Source of the DNA: Rhizobium sp. SG_E_25_P2
GTDB lineage: Bacteria > Pseudomonadota > Alphaproteobacteria > Rhizobiales > Rhizobiaceae
NCBI RefSeq assembly: GCF_029892285.1
Contig: NZ_JARXVM010000019.1
Location: 60,812-124,811 of the forward strand
Reading direction: 5' to 3'
Length of the DNA: 64,000 nucleotides
Made by a program: the position numbers and the translations under genes. The notes beneath the pieces are model-generated. The model saw only the letters and a program-made list of their open reading frames with translations, ran no database searches and was not told where the DNA came from. Shown piece by piece: positions 1 through 8,951 of this stretch. How positions within the stretch are numbered: position 1 is the first letter of the stretch; each line of letters opens with the position of its first letter.

Positions 1-618
1 AGGGGCGGCGGCCAGCGCCAGATTGTCGATCATGGTCTGCAGCGGTTTCGGGGCGGAAAAGCCAGTGGCGGCGGCGATGAAGCCGGCGGCGGTGGCGATG
101 ATGAAGGGATGGGTGACGATTTTGCGGCCGACATCCCCAGCCAGCGCGAGCGCCGGGCGCTTTTCTTGTCCGTCAAAGGCCATCAGCGCGGGCGCTGCGA
201 TGAAATGGGCCATATTCTCGAAGGCGAAGATCAGCGCCAGCGGCAGCGCCGCCTGTTCGCCGAAAGCTGCGAGCGCCAGCCCTGGGCCGAGATAGCCGAT
301 ATTGCCATAGGCGGCGGCGAGCGCCTGCACAGTCGATTCGCCCACCGGGCTGCGGCGGAGCAGGCGGGCGAACAGGAAGGCGATCAAAAACACCGTATAG
401 GTGGCGGCAAGGCTGGTGAGGATGAAATCGAAGCGGGTAAGTTCGGCGATCGGCGTGCGGCCGATGATCTTGAAGAACAGCGCCGGCAGCGCGATGTAGA
501 CGATGAAGAAATTCAGCCAGCCCAGCGCCGACGCATCGAGTTTCCTCAGCCGCCCCGAGATATAGCCGAGCAGAATCAGGCCGAAAAACGGGACGACGAG
601 GGCGGAGATTTCGGCCAT
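1..618 (-). CDS. AEC family transporter (auxin efflux carrier type), 3' end outside window
   Basis: An open frame on the minus strand starts at an ATG at 618 and runs off the left edge without a stop, so about 206 N-terminal residues are seen. They begin MAEISALVVPFFGLILLGYI, followed by alternating hydrophobic segments and the stretch LGWLNFFIVYIALPALFF, which is typical of the first half of AEC/PIN-like carriers (about 310 residues, ten membrane segments). Family members export small organic acids or related solutes across the inner membrane; the substrate cannot be told here. The start lies 15 bases after the stop of ccdA on the same strand, so the two are probably co-transcribed. Confidence 0.8.
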   Translation of the reverse strand, partial: MAEISALVVPFFGLILLGYISGRLRKLDASALGWLNFFIVYIALPALFFKIIGRTPIAELTRFDFILTSLAATYTVFLIAFLFARLLRRSPVGESTVQALAAAYGNIGYLGPGLALAAFGEQAALPLALIFAFENMAHFIAAPALMAFDGQEKRPALALAGDVGRKIVTHPFIIATAAGFIAAATGFSAPKPLQTMIDNLALAAAP

Positions 619-633
619 GCCAAACGCCTTTGC

Positions 634-1383
634 TCAGCCGATCCGCGACAGGATCGGAAAGGTCTGCTGGAACCAGATGGCGATGTCGCCGATATAGCCG
701 AAAATGAAGGCGAGGCCGGTCAGCACCAGGAGCGCCCCGAGCGCTTTCTCCACCAGGCCGAGATGGCGGCGGAAGCGGGTGAGGAAGGCCAGGAAAGCGC
801 CTGAAAAAGCCGCCGCCAGCCAGAAGGGCAGGGCAAGCCCCAACGAATAGACCGACAGCAGCGCCGCGCCCTGGCCGACCGTGTCGCTCGCCGCCGCCAC
901 GCCGAGGATCGCGCCGAGAATGGGGCCGATGCAGGGCGTCCAGCCAAAGGCGAAGGCTAGGCCCATCACATAGGCCCCCGTCCAGGTGGCCGGCCTGCCG
1001 CCCGACTGGAAACGCGCCTCGCGCGAGAAAAAGGGTATGCGCACCAGGCCGAGGAAATTCAGGCCCATCAGGATGATCAACAGGCCGCCGATCTGGGCGA
1101 GAATGTCGATATGCTGGCGCAGCGCCATGCCGATAGAGCTGGCGCTGGCGCCAAGCGCGATGAACACGGTGGAAAAGCCTAGCGTAAAAAACAGCGCGGC
1201 GATCATCACCGACCGGCGCGGCCGACGATCCCCGGTCGATTGGTCCGGATTGGCGAATTCCTCGATCGACACGCCGGCCATATAGCAGAGATAGGGCGGA
1301 ACCAGCGGCAGCACGCAGGGCGACAGGAAGGACAGGGCGCCGGCGACCAGCGCGCTCAGATAGGAAATGTCGGCGCCAGCCAA
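634..1383 (-). CDS. ccdA: cytochrome c biogenesis protein CcdA
   Basis: This 249-residue protein of about six membrane segments passes electrons from cytoplasmic thioredoxin across the inner membrane to periplasmic thiol carriers used in cytochrome c maturation. The two expected membrane cysteine motifs are present: LSFLSPCVLPLVPPYL near residue 20 and GWTPCIGPILGAILG near residue 148. The length matches short CcdA rather than the longer DsbD. The N-terminus MAGADISYLSALVAGALSF fits the family start. It is the upstream gene of a likely two-gene unit with the AEC transporter; the two functions have no obvious link. Confidence 0.9.
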   Translation of the reverse strand: MAGADISYLSALVAGALSFLSPCVLPLVPPYLCYMAGVSIEEFANPDQSTGDRRPRRSVMIAALFFTLGFSTVFIALGASASSIGMALRQHIDILAQIGGLLIILMGLNFLGLVRIPFFSREARFQSGGRPATWTGAYVMGLAFAFGWTPCIGPILGAILGVAAASDTVGQGAALLSVYSLGLALPFWLAAAFSGAFLAFLTRFRRHLGLVEKALGALLVLTGLAFIFGYIGDIAIWFQQTFPILSRIG

Positions 1384-1525
1384 GGCGGCCTCCTTACCCA
1401 GACAATGTCGGCCCGTAAAATCGAACCCGCGTGAATTCAGCGCTGTTTAGCCGAGGCCAGGGGCCCGCGCCAGTCACCATTTGTTGACGACGGTACGCCG
1501 GCCCAAAAAATCTTCGCCAAACGGG

Positions 1526-1554
1526 TTGACCGGCCCGGCGGCTTTACTTATGAC
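1526..1554 (+). promoter_or_regulatory. probable promoter for the tRNA-Lys/tRNA-Val unit
   Basis: TTGACC at 1526-1531 and TATGAC at 1549-1554 are separated by 17 bases, a good match to the housekeeping sigma-70 pattern. The predicted start of transcription lies about 35-40 bases before the first tRNA. Both tRNAs (1599-1770) are in the right place and direction. This is a pattern match only. Confidence 0.5.
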
Positions 1555-1598
1555 ACGCCCACTTCCAAGGAACGGCGCTTCGCCGGTTTCGAATTTGG

Positions 1599-1674
1599 GA
1601 GAGCGTAGCTCAGCCGGTAGAGCAACTGACTTTTAATCAGTAGGTCATGGGTTCGAATCCCATCGCTCTCACCA
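1599..1674 (+). tRNA. tRNA-Lys (anticodon TTT)
   Basis: A complete 76-base cloverleaf can be folded. The acceptor arm GAGAGCG pairs with CGCTCTC, the D-arm contains AGCTCAGCCGGTAGAGC, and the anticodon stem ACTGA/TCAGT encloses CTTTTAA with anticodon TTT at 1632-1634. The T-arm GGTTCGAATCC is intact and CCA is encoded. It is followed 20 bases later by tRNA-Val. Confidence 0.97.
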
Positions 1675-1694
1675 CTTTCGCAGTCACCTTGCGG

Positions 1695-1770
<76 letters not shown>

Positions 1771-1981
1771 TTTCTTTACAAGATGCATTTTCGAGAGATC
1801 GGTTCGCAAACCGTATTCTCAGGCGCATCTCAAACGCTCGGGCTTTATAGAAAGCCGAAAGGTCACGCTCGGACGAAGCCGAAAGATTGTCGGCTAGGCA
1901 AGTTCCGTTTCGGTCTCCCCCTTGAAATCCCTCTCCCCAATCTCGACCTTATCCGCCGACCCCAAAGCCATAGGAGAGCCC

Positions 1982-2077
1982 ATGAAATCGCCCTTCATCC
2001 GCTGGACGACCTATATCCTGCTCGGATTGACCGCCGTGTCGATCGTGGCGGCGGATTTTTTGGCGGTGGCGCAGTAG
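1982..2077 (+). CDS. small hydrophobic peptide (31 residues), hypothetical
   Basis: ATG at 1982 follows the possible ribosome site TAGGAGAG and opens a 31-codon frame that ends in TAG. The product starts MKSPFIRWTTYILLGLTAVS and has one hydrophobic stretch (about residues 10-29), so it could be a single-pass membrane peptide. A strong hairpin starts right after the stop. The good ribosome site, the membrane-like composition and the hairpin support a real gene; its small size and lack of a known family argue for caution. It lies 211 bases after tRNA-Val. No function is proposed. Confidence 0.45.
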   Translation: MKSPFIRWTTYILLGLTAVSIVAADFLAVAQ

Positions 2078-2102
2078 CGAAGGCCGGAAGGGCCGGCCTT
2101 CG
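2078..2102. terminator. strong hairpin between the small peptide gene and the chemotaxis gene
   Basis: CGAAGGCCGG at 2078-2087 pairs perfectly with CCGGCCTTCG at 2093-2102 around a 5-base loop. It starts directly after the stop of the small + strand gene and lies 18 bases beyond the stop of the minus-strand chemotaxis gene, so it could end transcription from both sides. Neither side has a U-run, which lowers confidence in terminator function. Confidence 0.5.
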
Positions 2103-2119
2103 CGGGTCAACTCGTTGTA

Positions 2120-4282
2120 TTAGGCCGCGCGGCGATGGGCGGCGTGCTGGGCGTCGGCGCGGTCGATCTTGAATTCGGCCAGCAGATGGGCGAGCTTTTC
2201 CGCCTCGCGGGCGAGGCTGACGCCGGCGGCGTTCATCTCTTCCACCATGGCGGCATTGTGCTGGGTCGCCTGATCCATGTGATTGACCGAGGTGTTGACC
2301 TCGCCGAGCCCGACAGATTGCTCCTGGGCGGCGGTGGCGATCGCGTCCATGTGGATGGTGATCGCCTGCACATGATCGGCGATGTCGCGCAGGCCGCGGC
2401 CGGTGTCGTCGACCAGACGGACGCCTTCCTCGACGGCGGTGGCCGAGTTGCCGATCAGCGTCTTGATTTCCTTGGCGGCATTGGCCGAACGCTGGGCGAG
2501 TTCGCGCACTTCCTGGGCCACGACCGCAAATCCCTTGCCGGCTTCGCCAGCGCGGGCGGCCTCGACGCCGGCGTTCAGCGCCAGCAGGTTGGTTTGGAAG
2601 GCGATTTCGTCGATGACGCCGATGATCTGGCTGATCTGGCGCGAGGCGGTCTCGATCCGCCCCATGGCCGAGACGGCGTCCGACACGACCTTGCCGGACT
2701 GTTCGGCCTTGGAGCGCGTGTCGCGGACGATGTCGCGGGCTTCGCCGGAGCGGCGTGAGGTCGCCTTGACATTGGCGGTGATCTGCTCGAGCGCTGCGGC
2801 GGTCTGTTCCAGCGACGCCGCCTGTTGCTCCGTGCGCTTGGAGAGATTGTCGGTGGCCTGGGCGATTTCGCTGCTGCCGCCGCGCACTGCGCCCGCCGTT
2901 CCGCCAACCGCCACCAGCGCATCGCGCAACTGTTCCACCGAAGCGTTGAAGTCGTGACGGAGCGGTTCGAATTGTGGCGCGAAGGCGTCGCGGATCTCGC
3001 AGAGAAGATCGCCGGCGGCCATGCGCTTCAGCCCCTGGGCCAGCGCTCCCGTCGCCTTTTCCAGCCTTTGATTGGCGTCCGCCTCGGCGCGGGCCTGCAA
3101 TTGGGCGCGTTCGGCTTCGGCGCGATCGCGATTTGCGGCGGCTTCGTCTTCCATCGCCGCATTGCGGATCGCCGCCTGGCGGAACACTTCCACCGATCGC
3201 GCCATGCCGCCGATATCGTCGCTGCGGCCGAGATGCGGAATGGCGCTGTCCTTGTCGCCCCCGGCCAGCGTCGCCATCCGCTCTGAAATCGCCCGGATCG
3301 CCGAGGACAGCGTCTTGCCGACCCGCACCGACAGGGCGATCACCAGCACAAGCAGAAGGCCGATGCCGCCGGCCAGCAGGTTCAGCCGGTCATGGGCGGC
3401 TTGCATCTTGTCGTTGGCCAGAATCTGAATCTGGTCAGCTGAGGCGGTCAACAGGGCGTCAAAGACGTTCCGCCGCGCGGTCATCGCTTGATTCCAGGCA
3501 TCCGTTTCGCCGGTCGTCAGCTTTTGCGCCTGGTTGGCGCGCATGGCGTCGATGGTCGTCTGCACCGCGCGTCCCTCCCGCGAGGTCCAGAAGGCGTCAT
3601 AACGCGCGGAGATCCCGGCGGGCGCGTAGTCGCGCATCACAGCGCCGTTGGCTGAGATCAAAGTCAGGGCGCTGAACAGGCGGCCGACGTCGTCATGGTC
3701 GAGTTTGCCGCTGCCGATAAATTTCTGGCCCAGATGGTTGATGATCAGATAGCCGTCATTCACTTCCAGCAAGGCATGGTAGCCCAGCAGGCTGCGGGAC
3801 AGGGAGCCCTCTTGCACAAGCCCGCCGGCGCGGCCGGCGATGTCCATGCCGAGCGCGGAAACCGGTTGGAGATATTTCAGGGCGAGCACAGGTTGGTTTT
3901 CGCCTCTGTCGACAATGTCGCGATATTCCGACATGCGGGCGTATCCCACCGCGATTTCTTCTTTCATTTTCGCCAAACGCGGATCAACCAACCCCGCTTC
4001 ATGGGCGTCTCCATAAGCGTCCATCAATTCCTTGAAACCGGCGTCCGTCACCTTGCGGCGCGCGTCGAGATTGGCCGGATCTTCCGCCGCCGCCGCTTCC
4101 TCCGGCATGGATTGCAGCAGCGCGCCGCCGGCCCGGCCGACGCGAACCAGGGCGACCGCGTTTTCAAGGTTGGAATAGTTGGTGTAGGCGTCGTTGCCCA
4201 CCATGACGCCAAGCCCCAGGGTCGCGGCGAGCGGCGCCGCCGCAAGGATCGTTAGCAACGTTCTAAAAGAAAGTTTTTTCAT
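2120..4282 (-). CDS. methyl-accepting chemotaxis protein
   Basis: This 720-residue transmembrane receptor signals to CheA/CheW and so to the flagellar motor. There is a membrane segment at the N-terminus ([18 protein letters not shown]), a periplasmic domain of about 270 residues, a second membrane segment ([18 protein letters not shown]), HAMP-like linkers and a C-terminal signalling domain. The hairpin tip reads [20 protein letters not shown], the classical MCP signature. The periplasmic part looks all-helical and resembles NIT-type sensor domains, which is a guess. No CheR-docking pentapeptide is seen at the C-terminus (ends QHAAHRRAA). ATG at 4282, after a weak GGCGA, is preferred to a TTG at 4294 that has no ribosome site. 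Confidence 0.92.
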   Translation of the reverse strand: MKKLSFRTLLTILAAAPLAATLGLGVMVGNDAYTNYSNLENAVALVRVGRAGGALLQSMPEEAAAAEDPANLDARRKVTDAGFKELMDAYGDAHEAGLVDPRLAKMKEEIAVGYARMSEYRDIVDRGENQPVLALKYLQPVSALGMDIAGRAGGLVQEGSLSRSLLGYHALLEVNDGYLIINHLGQKFIGSGKLDHDDVGRLFSALTLISANGAVMRDYAPAGISARYDAFWTSREGRAVQTTIDAMRANQAQKLTTGETDAWNQAMTARRNVFDALLTASADQIQILANDKMQAAHDRLNLLAGGIGLLLVLVIALSVRVGKTLSSAIRAISERMATLAGGDKDSAIPHLGRSDDIGGMARSVEVFRQAAIRNAAMEDEAAANRDRAEAERAQLQARAEADANQRLEKATGALAQGLKRMAAGDLLCEIRDAFAPQFEPLRHDFNASVEQLRDALVAVGGTAGAVRGGSSEIAQATDNLSKRTEQQAASLEQTAAALEQITANVKATSRRSGEARDIVRDTRSKAEQSGKVVSDAVSAMGRIETASRQISQIIGVIDEIAFQTNLLALNAGVEAARAGEAGKGFAVVAQEVRELAQRSANAAKEIKTLIGNSATAVEEGVRLVDDTGRGLRDIADHVQAITIHMDAIATAAQEQSVGLGEVNTSVNHMDQATQHNAAMVEEMNAAGVSLAREAEKLAHLLAEFKIDRADAQHAAHRRAA

Positions 4283-4592
4283 ATTGATCGCCAAAAATGT
4301 TGTTGTTGACGCCCATCAATGCGCGGCGCAGACCCGCCACGATCACCAAGGATATCGGAGCCGTGGCTTGCGTGGATCGAGATCCATGGACGGTTTCTTA
4401 TTTTAAGATTGACGAAGTTCCTGAATAAAAATTTTAGAAACTGATGCGAAAAGGAGCATGTAGGCGCGAAATGGGGCGCATTGCTTGCCGAGATTCGATT
4501 AAAACTGTGTCTCTGGCGGCTTATTTTGCAACCGCGTCGTCATCGTCGCCCGAGACGGGGATTAAGCGGCCCAGCCCAACCCCGCCTCTGCG
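4283..4592. other. 310-base intergenic region, upstream of the chemotaxis gene
   Basis: This stretch holds the 5' region of the minus-strand chemotaxis gene and lies after the stop of the minus-strand PAS gene. It is more AT-rich than the flanks around 4390-4440 and 4495-4530. I see no convincing ORF, RNA gene or strong terminator in it. Confidence 0.5.
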
Positions 4593-5171
4593 TCAGCCCG
4601 CCTTGCCGCCGTCATAGACGCGCAATGCCACACCACGGGCGCGGATGATCGCGTCGGGGGCGGGCAGGTCATGGGGGTCCGGCGGTTGCGGCCGGTCTGG
4701 GGTCAGGAACTGGATCTTTTCGACTGCCAGTTCCATGCCCATGCGCAAGGGACGGTCGGGCTCGGCGCGCGAGAAGACGCCGATCAGCCGGTCGCATTCG
4801 GTCTCGCTGGAGCGCAACGGCAGCAGTGACAGTTCCACCGCTTCGCCGGTGTTGACGTCGCGCGCCGCCACGACCAGAGGCAGGCGGTTGGCGAGCACCG
4901 ATTGCGCCGCCAGCGTCATCCGGCGTCTGTCGTCGAGCGTCCAGAACAGGCCGAATTCCTGGCCTCGCGCCTCCTGTCCCAGTGCGGCGCAGAGACGGGT
5001 CCCGGCCAGGCGGAAACGGAACCATCTATTGTCGACCGCCTCCAGCATGAAAATATCCGGCAACAGGCGGGGTATGTCGGACGGATTGACGTCGCGCCGC
5101 AACGGCGCGTCGTCCATTCCTCGGATTCGGTTAAAATAGTCTAGGAGCAAATTGGTGGCGCTGTGCCGCAT
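4593..5171 (-). CDS. PAS domain-containing protein (PAS_5 type)
   Basis: This 192-residue soluble protein resembles the alphaproteobacterial PAS_5 family (PF07310 as I recall it). The start MRHSATNLLLDYFNRIRGMD is followed by the segment DVNPSDIPRLLPDIFMLEA and by WFRFRLAGTRLCAALGQEARG, which form the PAS fold core up to about residue 150. There is no output domain, so it may act by binding a partner. The ligand and role are unknown. It has the same strand as the chemotaxis gene downstream but is separated from it by 310 bases. Confidence 0.75.
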   Translation of the reverse strand: MRHSATNLLLDYFNRIRGMDDAPLRRDVNPSDIPRLLPDIFMLEAVDNRWFRFRLAGTRLCAALGQEARGQEFGLFWTLDDRRRMTLAAQSVLANRLPLVVAARDVNTGEAVELSLLPLRSSETECDRLIGVFSRAEPDRPLRMGMELAVEKIQFLTPDRPQPPDPHDLPAPDAIIRARGVALRVYDGGKAG

Positions 5172-5348
5172 TGGGGCATTCCATGGTTCATTTTGGCTAT
5201 AACGGGGTGTTTTTCGCCCCTACCGAGAAGAGTCAGCGATTTCCGTGCCAAGACTCACGCTGCGCGGAATTGCCTCCTGTTAACGTTAATCCCCGGTATA
5301 GGTTGCAAAAACGCAAGACCCGTGAGATTCCTGGGTCAACAGGAAGGA

Positions 5349-5441
5349 ATGTCCTTCGGCACACCACTCGATCAGACCTCCAATCATGATCGCGCCGTCC
5401 GCGTCAAACGCCGGACGGCTTTTTTTTGTCTGAAAACATGA
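5349..5441 (+). CDS. possible 30-residue leader peptide ahead of the rhomboid gene
   Basis: ATG at 5349 directly follows the strong ribosome site AGGAAGGA, which is close to the start codon. The 30-codon frame begins MSFGTPLDQTSNHDRAVRVK and runs through the terminator hairpin at 5394-5427, ending at a TGA at 5439-5441. The next gene (rhomboid) begins 22 bases later. A translated frame lying across a terminator is the layout of a leader peptide, but the frame is short and unlike anything I recognise; it may be chance within an untranslated RNA. Confidence 0.3.
   Translation: MSFGTPLDQTSNHDRAVRVKRRTAFFCLKT
5394..5427 (+). terminator. Rho-independent terminator upstream of the rhomboid gene
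   Basis: GCCGTCCG at 5394-5401 pairs with CGGACGGC at 5412-5419, followed by eight T. It is a textbook intrinsic terminator for the + strand. No conventional + strand gene lies upstream (the PAS gene is on the minus strand), so it must end either a small RNA or a leader transcript that starts between about 5172 and 5390. Confidence 0.85.
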
Positions 5442-5463
5442 GCTTGCCGTAAGGAGAGGCGCT

Positions 5464-6192
5464 GTGACCGATAACCAGAACATGGCCCCGACCTCTCCGG
5501 CAAGCGAGCCGGCCGTCCGCATGCCCGCCGTTGTCTGGGCCGCGATCGTCCTGATGATCGTCATCCATGGCGCCCGAACCTATCTGCTCGGCGCGGCCGC
5601 TGATGACTGGGTCCTTTACCATTTCGCCTATCTGCCGGCGCGTTACCTCATTCCCGTTTCGGAACAGGATTTCGGCTGGCTCACCGGGCCGGTCACGTCG
5701 TCGCTGCTTCATGGCGACTGGCTGCATCTGGCGGTCAACAGTTTCTGGCTGGCGGCCTTCGCCACGCCGCTGGCCGAGCGCCTGGGATCGTTGCGGTTCG
5801 TTGTTTTCTGGATCGCGTCCGCCGTCGTCAGCGCGTTCGTTTATGGCGCGGCGATGGGGTTTGCGCCGGCCTATCTGATCGGCGCTTCCGGTGTTGCATC
5901 CGCCGTCACCGGCGCCGCCTGCCGCTTCGCGCTGCCCATCCGCCGCAGCCGCGACAGCCGCCATGCCCGGACGGCGCGGCGGCGGGGGATCGTGGAGGCG
6001 CTCCGCCAGCCTTCGGTGGTGATGTTCATCGGCGCCTGGGCGTTGTCGAACGGATTGGTCGTGTTCGGAATCGGCCTGCCGGAAGGCGAGGCCGACAATA
6101 TCGCCTGGCAGGCGCATGTCGGCGGCCTCCTGTTCGGCTATCTCGCCTTCGGCCTGTTCGACACCGTCTCGGCCCGGCGCCCCGCAGCCTGA
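5464..6192 (+). CDS. rhomboid family intramembrane serine protease
   Basis: This 242-residue inner-membrane protein has about six hydrophobic segments. Rhomboids cleave single-pass membrane proteins within the bilayer using a Ser-His dyad. Here the serine lies in LIGASGVAS (Ser142) and the histidine in WQAHVGGLLFGY (His218). The oxyanion/loop motif HGDWLHLAVN is at residues 83-92. The start is a GTG at 5464 preceded by AAGGAGAGG. Substrates are unknown. The gene follows a strong terminator that could act as an attenuator. Confidence 0.88.
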   Translation: MTDNQNMAPTSPASEPAVRMPAVVWAAIVLMIVIHGARTYLLGAAADDWVLYHFAYLPARYLIPVSEQDFGWLTGPVTSSLLHGDWLHLAVNSFWLAAFATPLAERLGSLRFVVFWIASAVVSAFVYGAAMGFAPAYLIGASGVASAVTGAACRFALPIRRSRDSRHARTARRRGIVEALRQPSVVMFIGAWALSNGLVVFGIGLPEGEADNIAWQAHVGGLLFGYLAFGLFDTVSARRPAA

Positions 6193-6310
6193 GCGCTTGC
6201 AATCCGCCAGGAAGGGGCGCACAATCTTCCCGTTAGCGGATGGCGTTCACAGCTGCCTCCGTGCGGCGCGGCGTCATCCCCTGCATCTGCCATGCAAGGA
6301 GGAGAACAGC

Positions 6311-6739
6311 ATGCGCGTAAAGGCAATACTCGAACTGAAGGGACGCAATGTCCTGACCACCAGCCCGCAAGCCACCGTTCGGGAGGCGGCGCGGCTGCTC
6401 AGCGAGCATCATGTCGGCGCCGTCATCGTCGTCGATCAGCATGAACATATCGTCGGCATCGTCGCGGAGCGAGATATTGTGTCGGCTATCGCCCAGCATG
6501 GCGCCGAGGCGCTGGACAAGCCGGTGCTGCTGATCATGTGGAAGAATGTCCATCGCTGTTCGGAAGACACCTCGGTCGGGGAACTGATGGCGATGATGAG
6601 CGCCAGGCGCGCCCGCCACATCCCGGTCGAAACGCATGGCCAACTGGCCGGCATCATTTCCATCGGCGACGTCGTCAAAGCCCATATCCGCCAGATCGAG
6701 CACGAAGCCGAGGAGATGAAGGCCTATATCGCCAGCTGA
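6311..6739 (+). CDS. CBS domain-containing protein
   Basis: A 142-residue protein made of two CBS motifs. The first spans about residues 10-65 (DQHEHIVGIVAERDIVSAIA) and the second about 75-130 (MSARRARHIPVETHGQLAGI, then ISIGDVVKAHI). Such stand-alone pairs bind adenine nucleotides and sense energy state or modulate partners. The ATG at 6311 follows CAAGGAGGAGAA, a near-ideal ribosome site, so the upstream open frame is not part of the gene. A partner protein cannot be named. Confidence 0.88.
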   Translation: MRVKAILELKGRNVLTTSPQATVREAARLLSEHHVGAVIVVDQHEHIVGIVAERDIVSAIAQHGAEALDKPVLLIMWKNVHRCSEDTSVGELMAMMSARRARHIPVETHGQLAGIISIGDVVKAHIRQIEHEAEEMKAYIAS

Positions 6740-6790
6740 CGACCGGGACTGTCGATGCGCCGCGACCTTGGCGGCGCATCGCACCCGCGT

Positions 6791-7747
6791 TCAGTAGATC
6801 TTGATCGTTTCCTGCATGCGCTGGATCTCGGCAATGCGGGCGCGGCCTTCCTGATAGCCGCGATCGATCAGCTCCGAGGCGCGGTGGAATTCGGACAGGC
6901 CGATATCCGAGAGCCGCGGCTGCAGCGCGAGGTCCGGCGGATCGCCTGCCAGCCGGGCGCGCGAAATGCGATCCTGGATGATGTTGAAGGCTTCGACCAT
7001 TACTCCCGTCAGCCCCAGATTGACGCGGCGGTCGCGGTCGCCGTCGCGCTCGAACTGGGTTTCCAGCGACTGCCGGCTGGCGGAATGTTTCACCACCGCC
7101 GAACGTCCATAGAGATCGTAATGCAGGTTGACCGCCACCACCAGCGGCTGCTCATAAGCGCGGCAGACAGTGACCGGCACCGGATTGACCAGCGCGCCAT
7201 CGACGAGCACGCGGTTGTTGCATCTGATCGGCTCGAAAATGCCGGGCAGGGCGTAGGAGGCGCGGATCGCGGTGATCAGCGAGCCGGAATCGATCCACAC
7301 CTCGTGGCCTGTGCGGATCTCTGTGGCGACTGCCACGAAGGGCCGGCCGAGATCCTCGATCTCGATGCCTTCGAGATGCTCCTGCATGCGCTTGGTCAGC
7401 CGCATGCCGGCAAACAGACCGCCGCCGCCGATGGTGAGATCGAGCAGCGCCGCCATGCGCCGCATGGTCAGCGAGCGGGCGAAATTTTCGAGTTCATCGA
7501 GCTTGCCGGCCAGATAGCAGCCGCCGACCAGCGCCCCGATAGAGGTGCCTGCGATCATGCCCACCTCGACCTTGGCTTCGTCGAGCGCCCTGAGCACGCC
7601 GATATGGGCCCAGCCGCGGGCGGCGCCGCCGCCGAGCGCCAGGGCGATTTTGGGCTTTTTGAGACTGGGCGCGGGAGATGACCCGCCGCCTGCGGGTTCG
7701 AGAGTGGTGGCCGCATCGGCCGAACGGAAGAAACCCCAATTCATCAT
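6791..7747 (-). CDS. patatin-like phospholipase family protein
   Basis: A 318-residue serine lipid hydrolase of the RssA/patatin type. The oxyanion hole GGGAARGWAHIG is at about residue 39, the nucleophile elbow GTSIGALVGG follows at about residue 68, and the catalytic aspartate is in VDGALVNPVPV. No signal peptide is visible, so it probably acts in the cytoplasm or at the membrane face on phospholipid acyl chains. The start at 7747 is preceded by GGAGGGG on the minus strand. It is convergent with the CBS gene and upstream of nothing obviously related. Confidence 0.9.
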   Translation of the reverse strand: MMNWGFFRSADAATTLEPAGGGSSPAPSLKKPKIALALGGGAARGWAHIGVLRALDEAKVEVGMIAGTSIGALVGGCYLAGKLDELENFARSLTMRRMAALLDLTIGGGGLFAGMRLTKRMQEHLEGIEIEDLGRPFVAVATEIRTGHEVWIDSGSLITAIRASYALPGIFEPIRCNNRVLVDGALVNPVPVTVCRAYEQPLVVAVNLHYDLYGRSAVVKHSASRQSLETQFERDGDRDRRVNLGLTGVMVEAFNIIQDRISRARLAGDPPDLALQPRLSDIGLSEFHRASELIDRGYQEGRARIAEIQRMQETIKIY

Positions 7748-7872
7748 GCGCGCACCCCTCCGGCGCGGTGCTCTGTCAATGCAGACAGTGTTGCGCGGCC
7801 CGGTTAATAAATGGCGAAGCGCAATTGGATCTGCTCAACAAGCGTGCAAACGCCGAGGGATCAACCTGAAAA

Positions 7873-8322
7873 TCAGGTCTTGTAGACCGTTTCAGGCTCG
7901 AAATGCCGGTGGTCGTCGACGATTTCAAGCGTCGGCGCGCCGTCCTTCAGCGTTACGGCGCGATAGAAGCAGGACCGGCGACCGGTATGGCAGGTGGCGT
8001 CATGGCCCGCGACCTTGACCTTCACCTGCAGCGCGTCCTGATCGCAATCGGTGAGAATTTCGACCACATGCTGAAGATTGCCGGAGGTCTCGCCTTTTTT
8101 CCACAGCTTGCCGCGCGAGCGGCTGAAATAATGCACCACGCCGGTTTCGAGCGTCAGCGCCAGCGCCTCGGCGTTCATATGCCCGACCATCAGCAACGCG
8201 CCGTCGTGAAAATCGGTGACGATCGCAGTGATCAGCCCATGTTGGTCGAATTTCGGCGTGAAGCTCACGCCTTCTTCGAGCGCGACCTTGTCGGCGGGCG
8301 GCGGATCGAATGCGATCGTCAT
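7873..8322 (-). CDS. hisI: phosphoribosyl-AMP cyclohydrolase
   Basis: Opens the adenine ring of phosphoribosyl-AMP, the third step of histidine biosynthesis. The 149-residue protein is the single-domain form without fused HisE, as usual in alphaproteobacteria. The metal-site motifs [11 protein letters not shown] and [11 protein letters not shown] are present, as is [14 protein letters not shown] near residue 70. It lies 11 bases downstream of folE on the same strand, so the two probably share a transcript although their pathways differ. Confidence 0.95.
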   Translation of the reverse strand: MTIAFDPPPADKVALEEGVSFTPKFDQHGLITAIVTDFHDGALLMVGHMNAEALALTLETGVVHYFSRSRGKLWKKGETSGNLQHVVEILTDCDQDALQVKVKVAGHDATCHTGRRSCFYRAVTLKDGAPTLEIVDDHRHFEPETVYKT

Positions 8323-8333
8323 TCTCGTTCCGA

Positions 8334-8951
8334 TTATTTGAAACCGCGAAGCATCGACATGAACCGCGCCTGTTCGCGCGGGTCGGTCTTGAATTCGCCG
8401 GTAAAGGTGGTGGTCATGGTGGAGGCGCCGAGCTTATTGACGCCGCGCATGGCCATGCACATGTGATCGGCCTCGATCAGCACCGCCACGCCGCGCGGGC
8501 GCAACGTTCCCTCGATCGCCTTGGCGATCTGCGCCGTCATCGATTCCTGCGTCTGCAGACGCTTGGCGTAGATGTCCACGACGCGGGCGATCTTGGACAG
8601 GCCGAGCACGCGTCCATCCGGCAGATAGGCGACATGCGCCTTGCCGATGATCGGCACCATATGATGCTCGCAATGCGAGAAAAACGGAATGTCGCGCACC
8701 ATGACCATGTCGTCATAGCCCGCCACTTCCTCAAAGGTGCGGCCGAGTACTTCTTCGGCGTCGGCCTTGTAGCCGCCGAACAGTTCGCCATAGGCCTTGA
8801 CCACGCGCGATGGCGTGTCCAGCAGACCCTCGCGTTCGGGGTCCTCGCCGATGAAGCGCAGCAAGGTGCGCACCGCCTCTTCGGCTTCCTGCTTTGTGGG
8901 TGTGCGCGAAAATTCTTCGTCGCGCGAAAATTTCTTCACGATCGCGTCCAT
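8334..8951 (-). CDS. folE: GTP cyclohydrolase I
   Basis: Converts GTP to dihydroneopterin triphosphate, the first step of folate synthesis. The 205-residue protein shows zinc-ligand motifs [20 protein letters not shown] and [12 protein letters not shown], with [18 protein letters not shown] between them. The frame is open for another 77 codons upstream, but the ATG at 8951 gives the normal family start ([14 protein letters not shown]) and is preceded by AAGAGG on the minus strand. It is followed by hisI. Confidence 0.96.
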   Translation of the reverse strand: MDAIVKKFSRDEEFSRTPTKQEAEEAVRTLLRFIGEDPEREGLLDTPSRVVKAYGELFGGYKADAEEVLGRTFEEVAGYDDMVMVRDIPFFSHCEHHMVPIIGKAHVAYLPDGRVLGLSKIARVVDIYAKRLQTQESMTAQIAKAIEGTLRPRGVAVLIEADHMCMAMRGVNKLGASTMTTTFTGEFKTDPREQARFMSMLRGFK

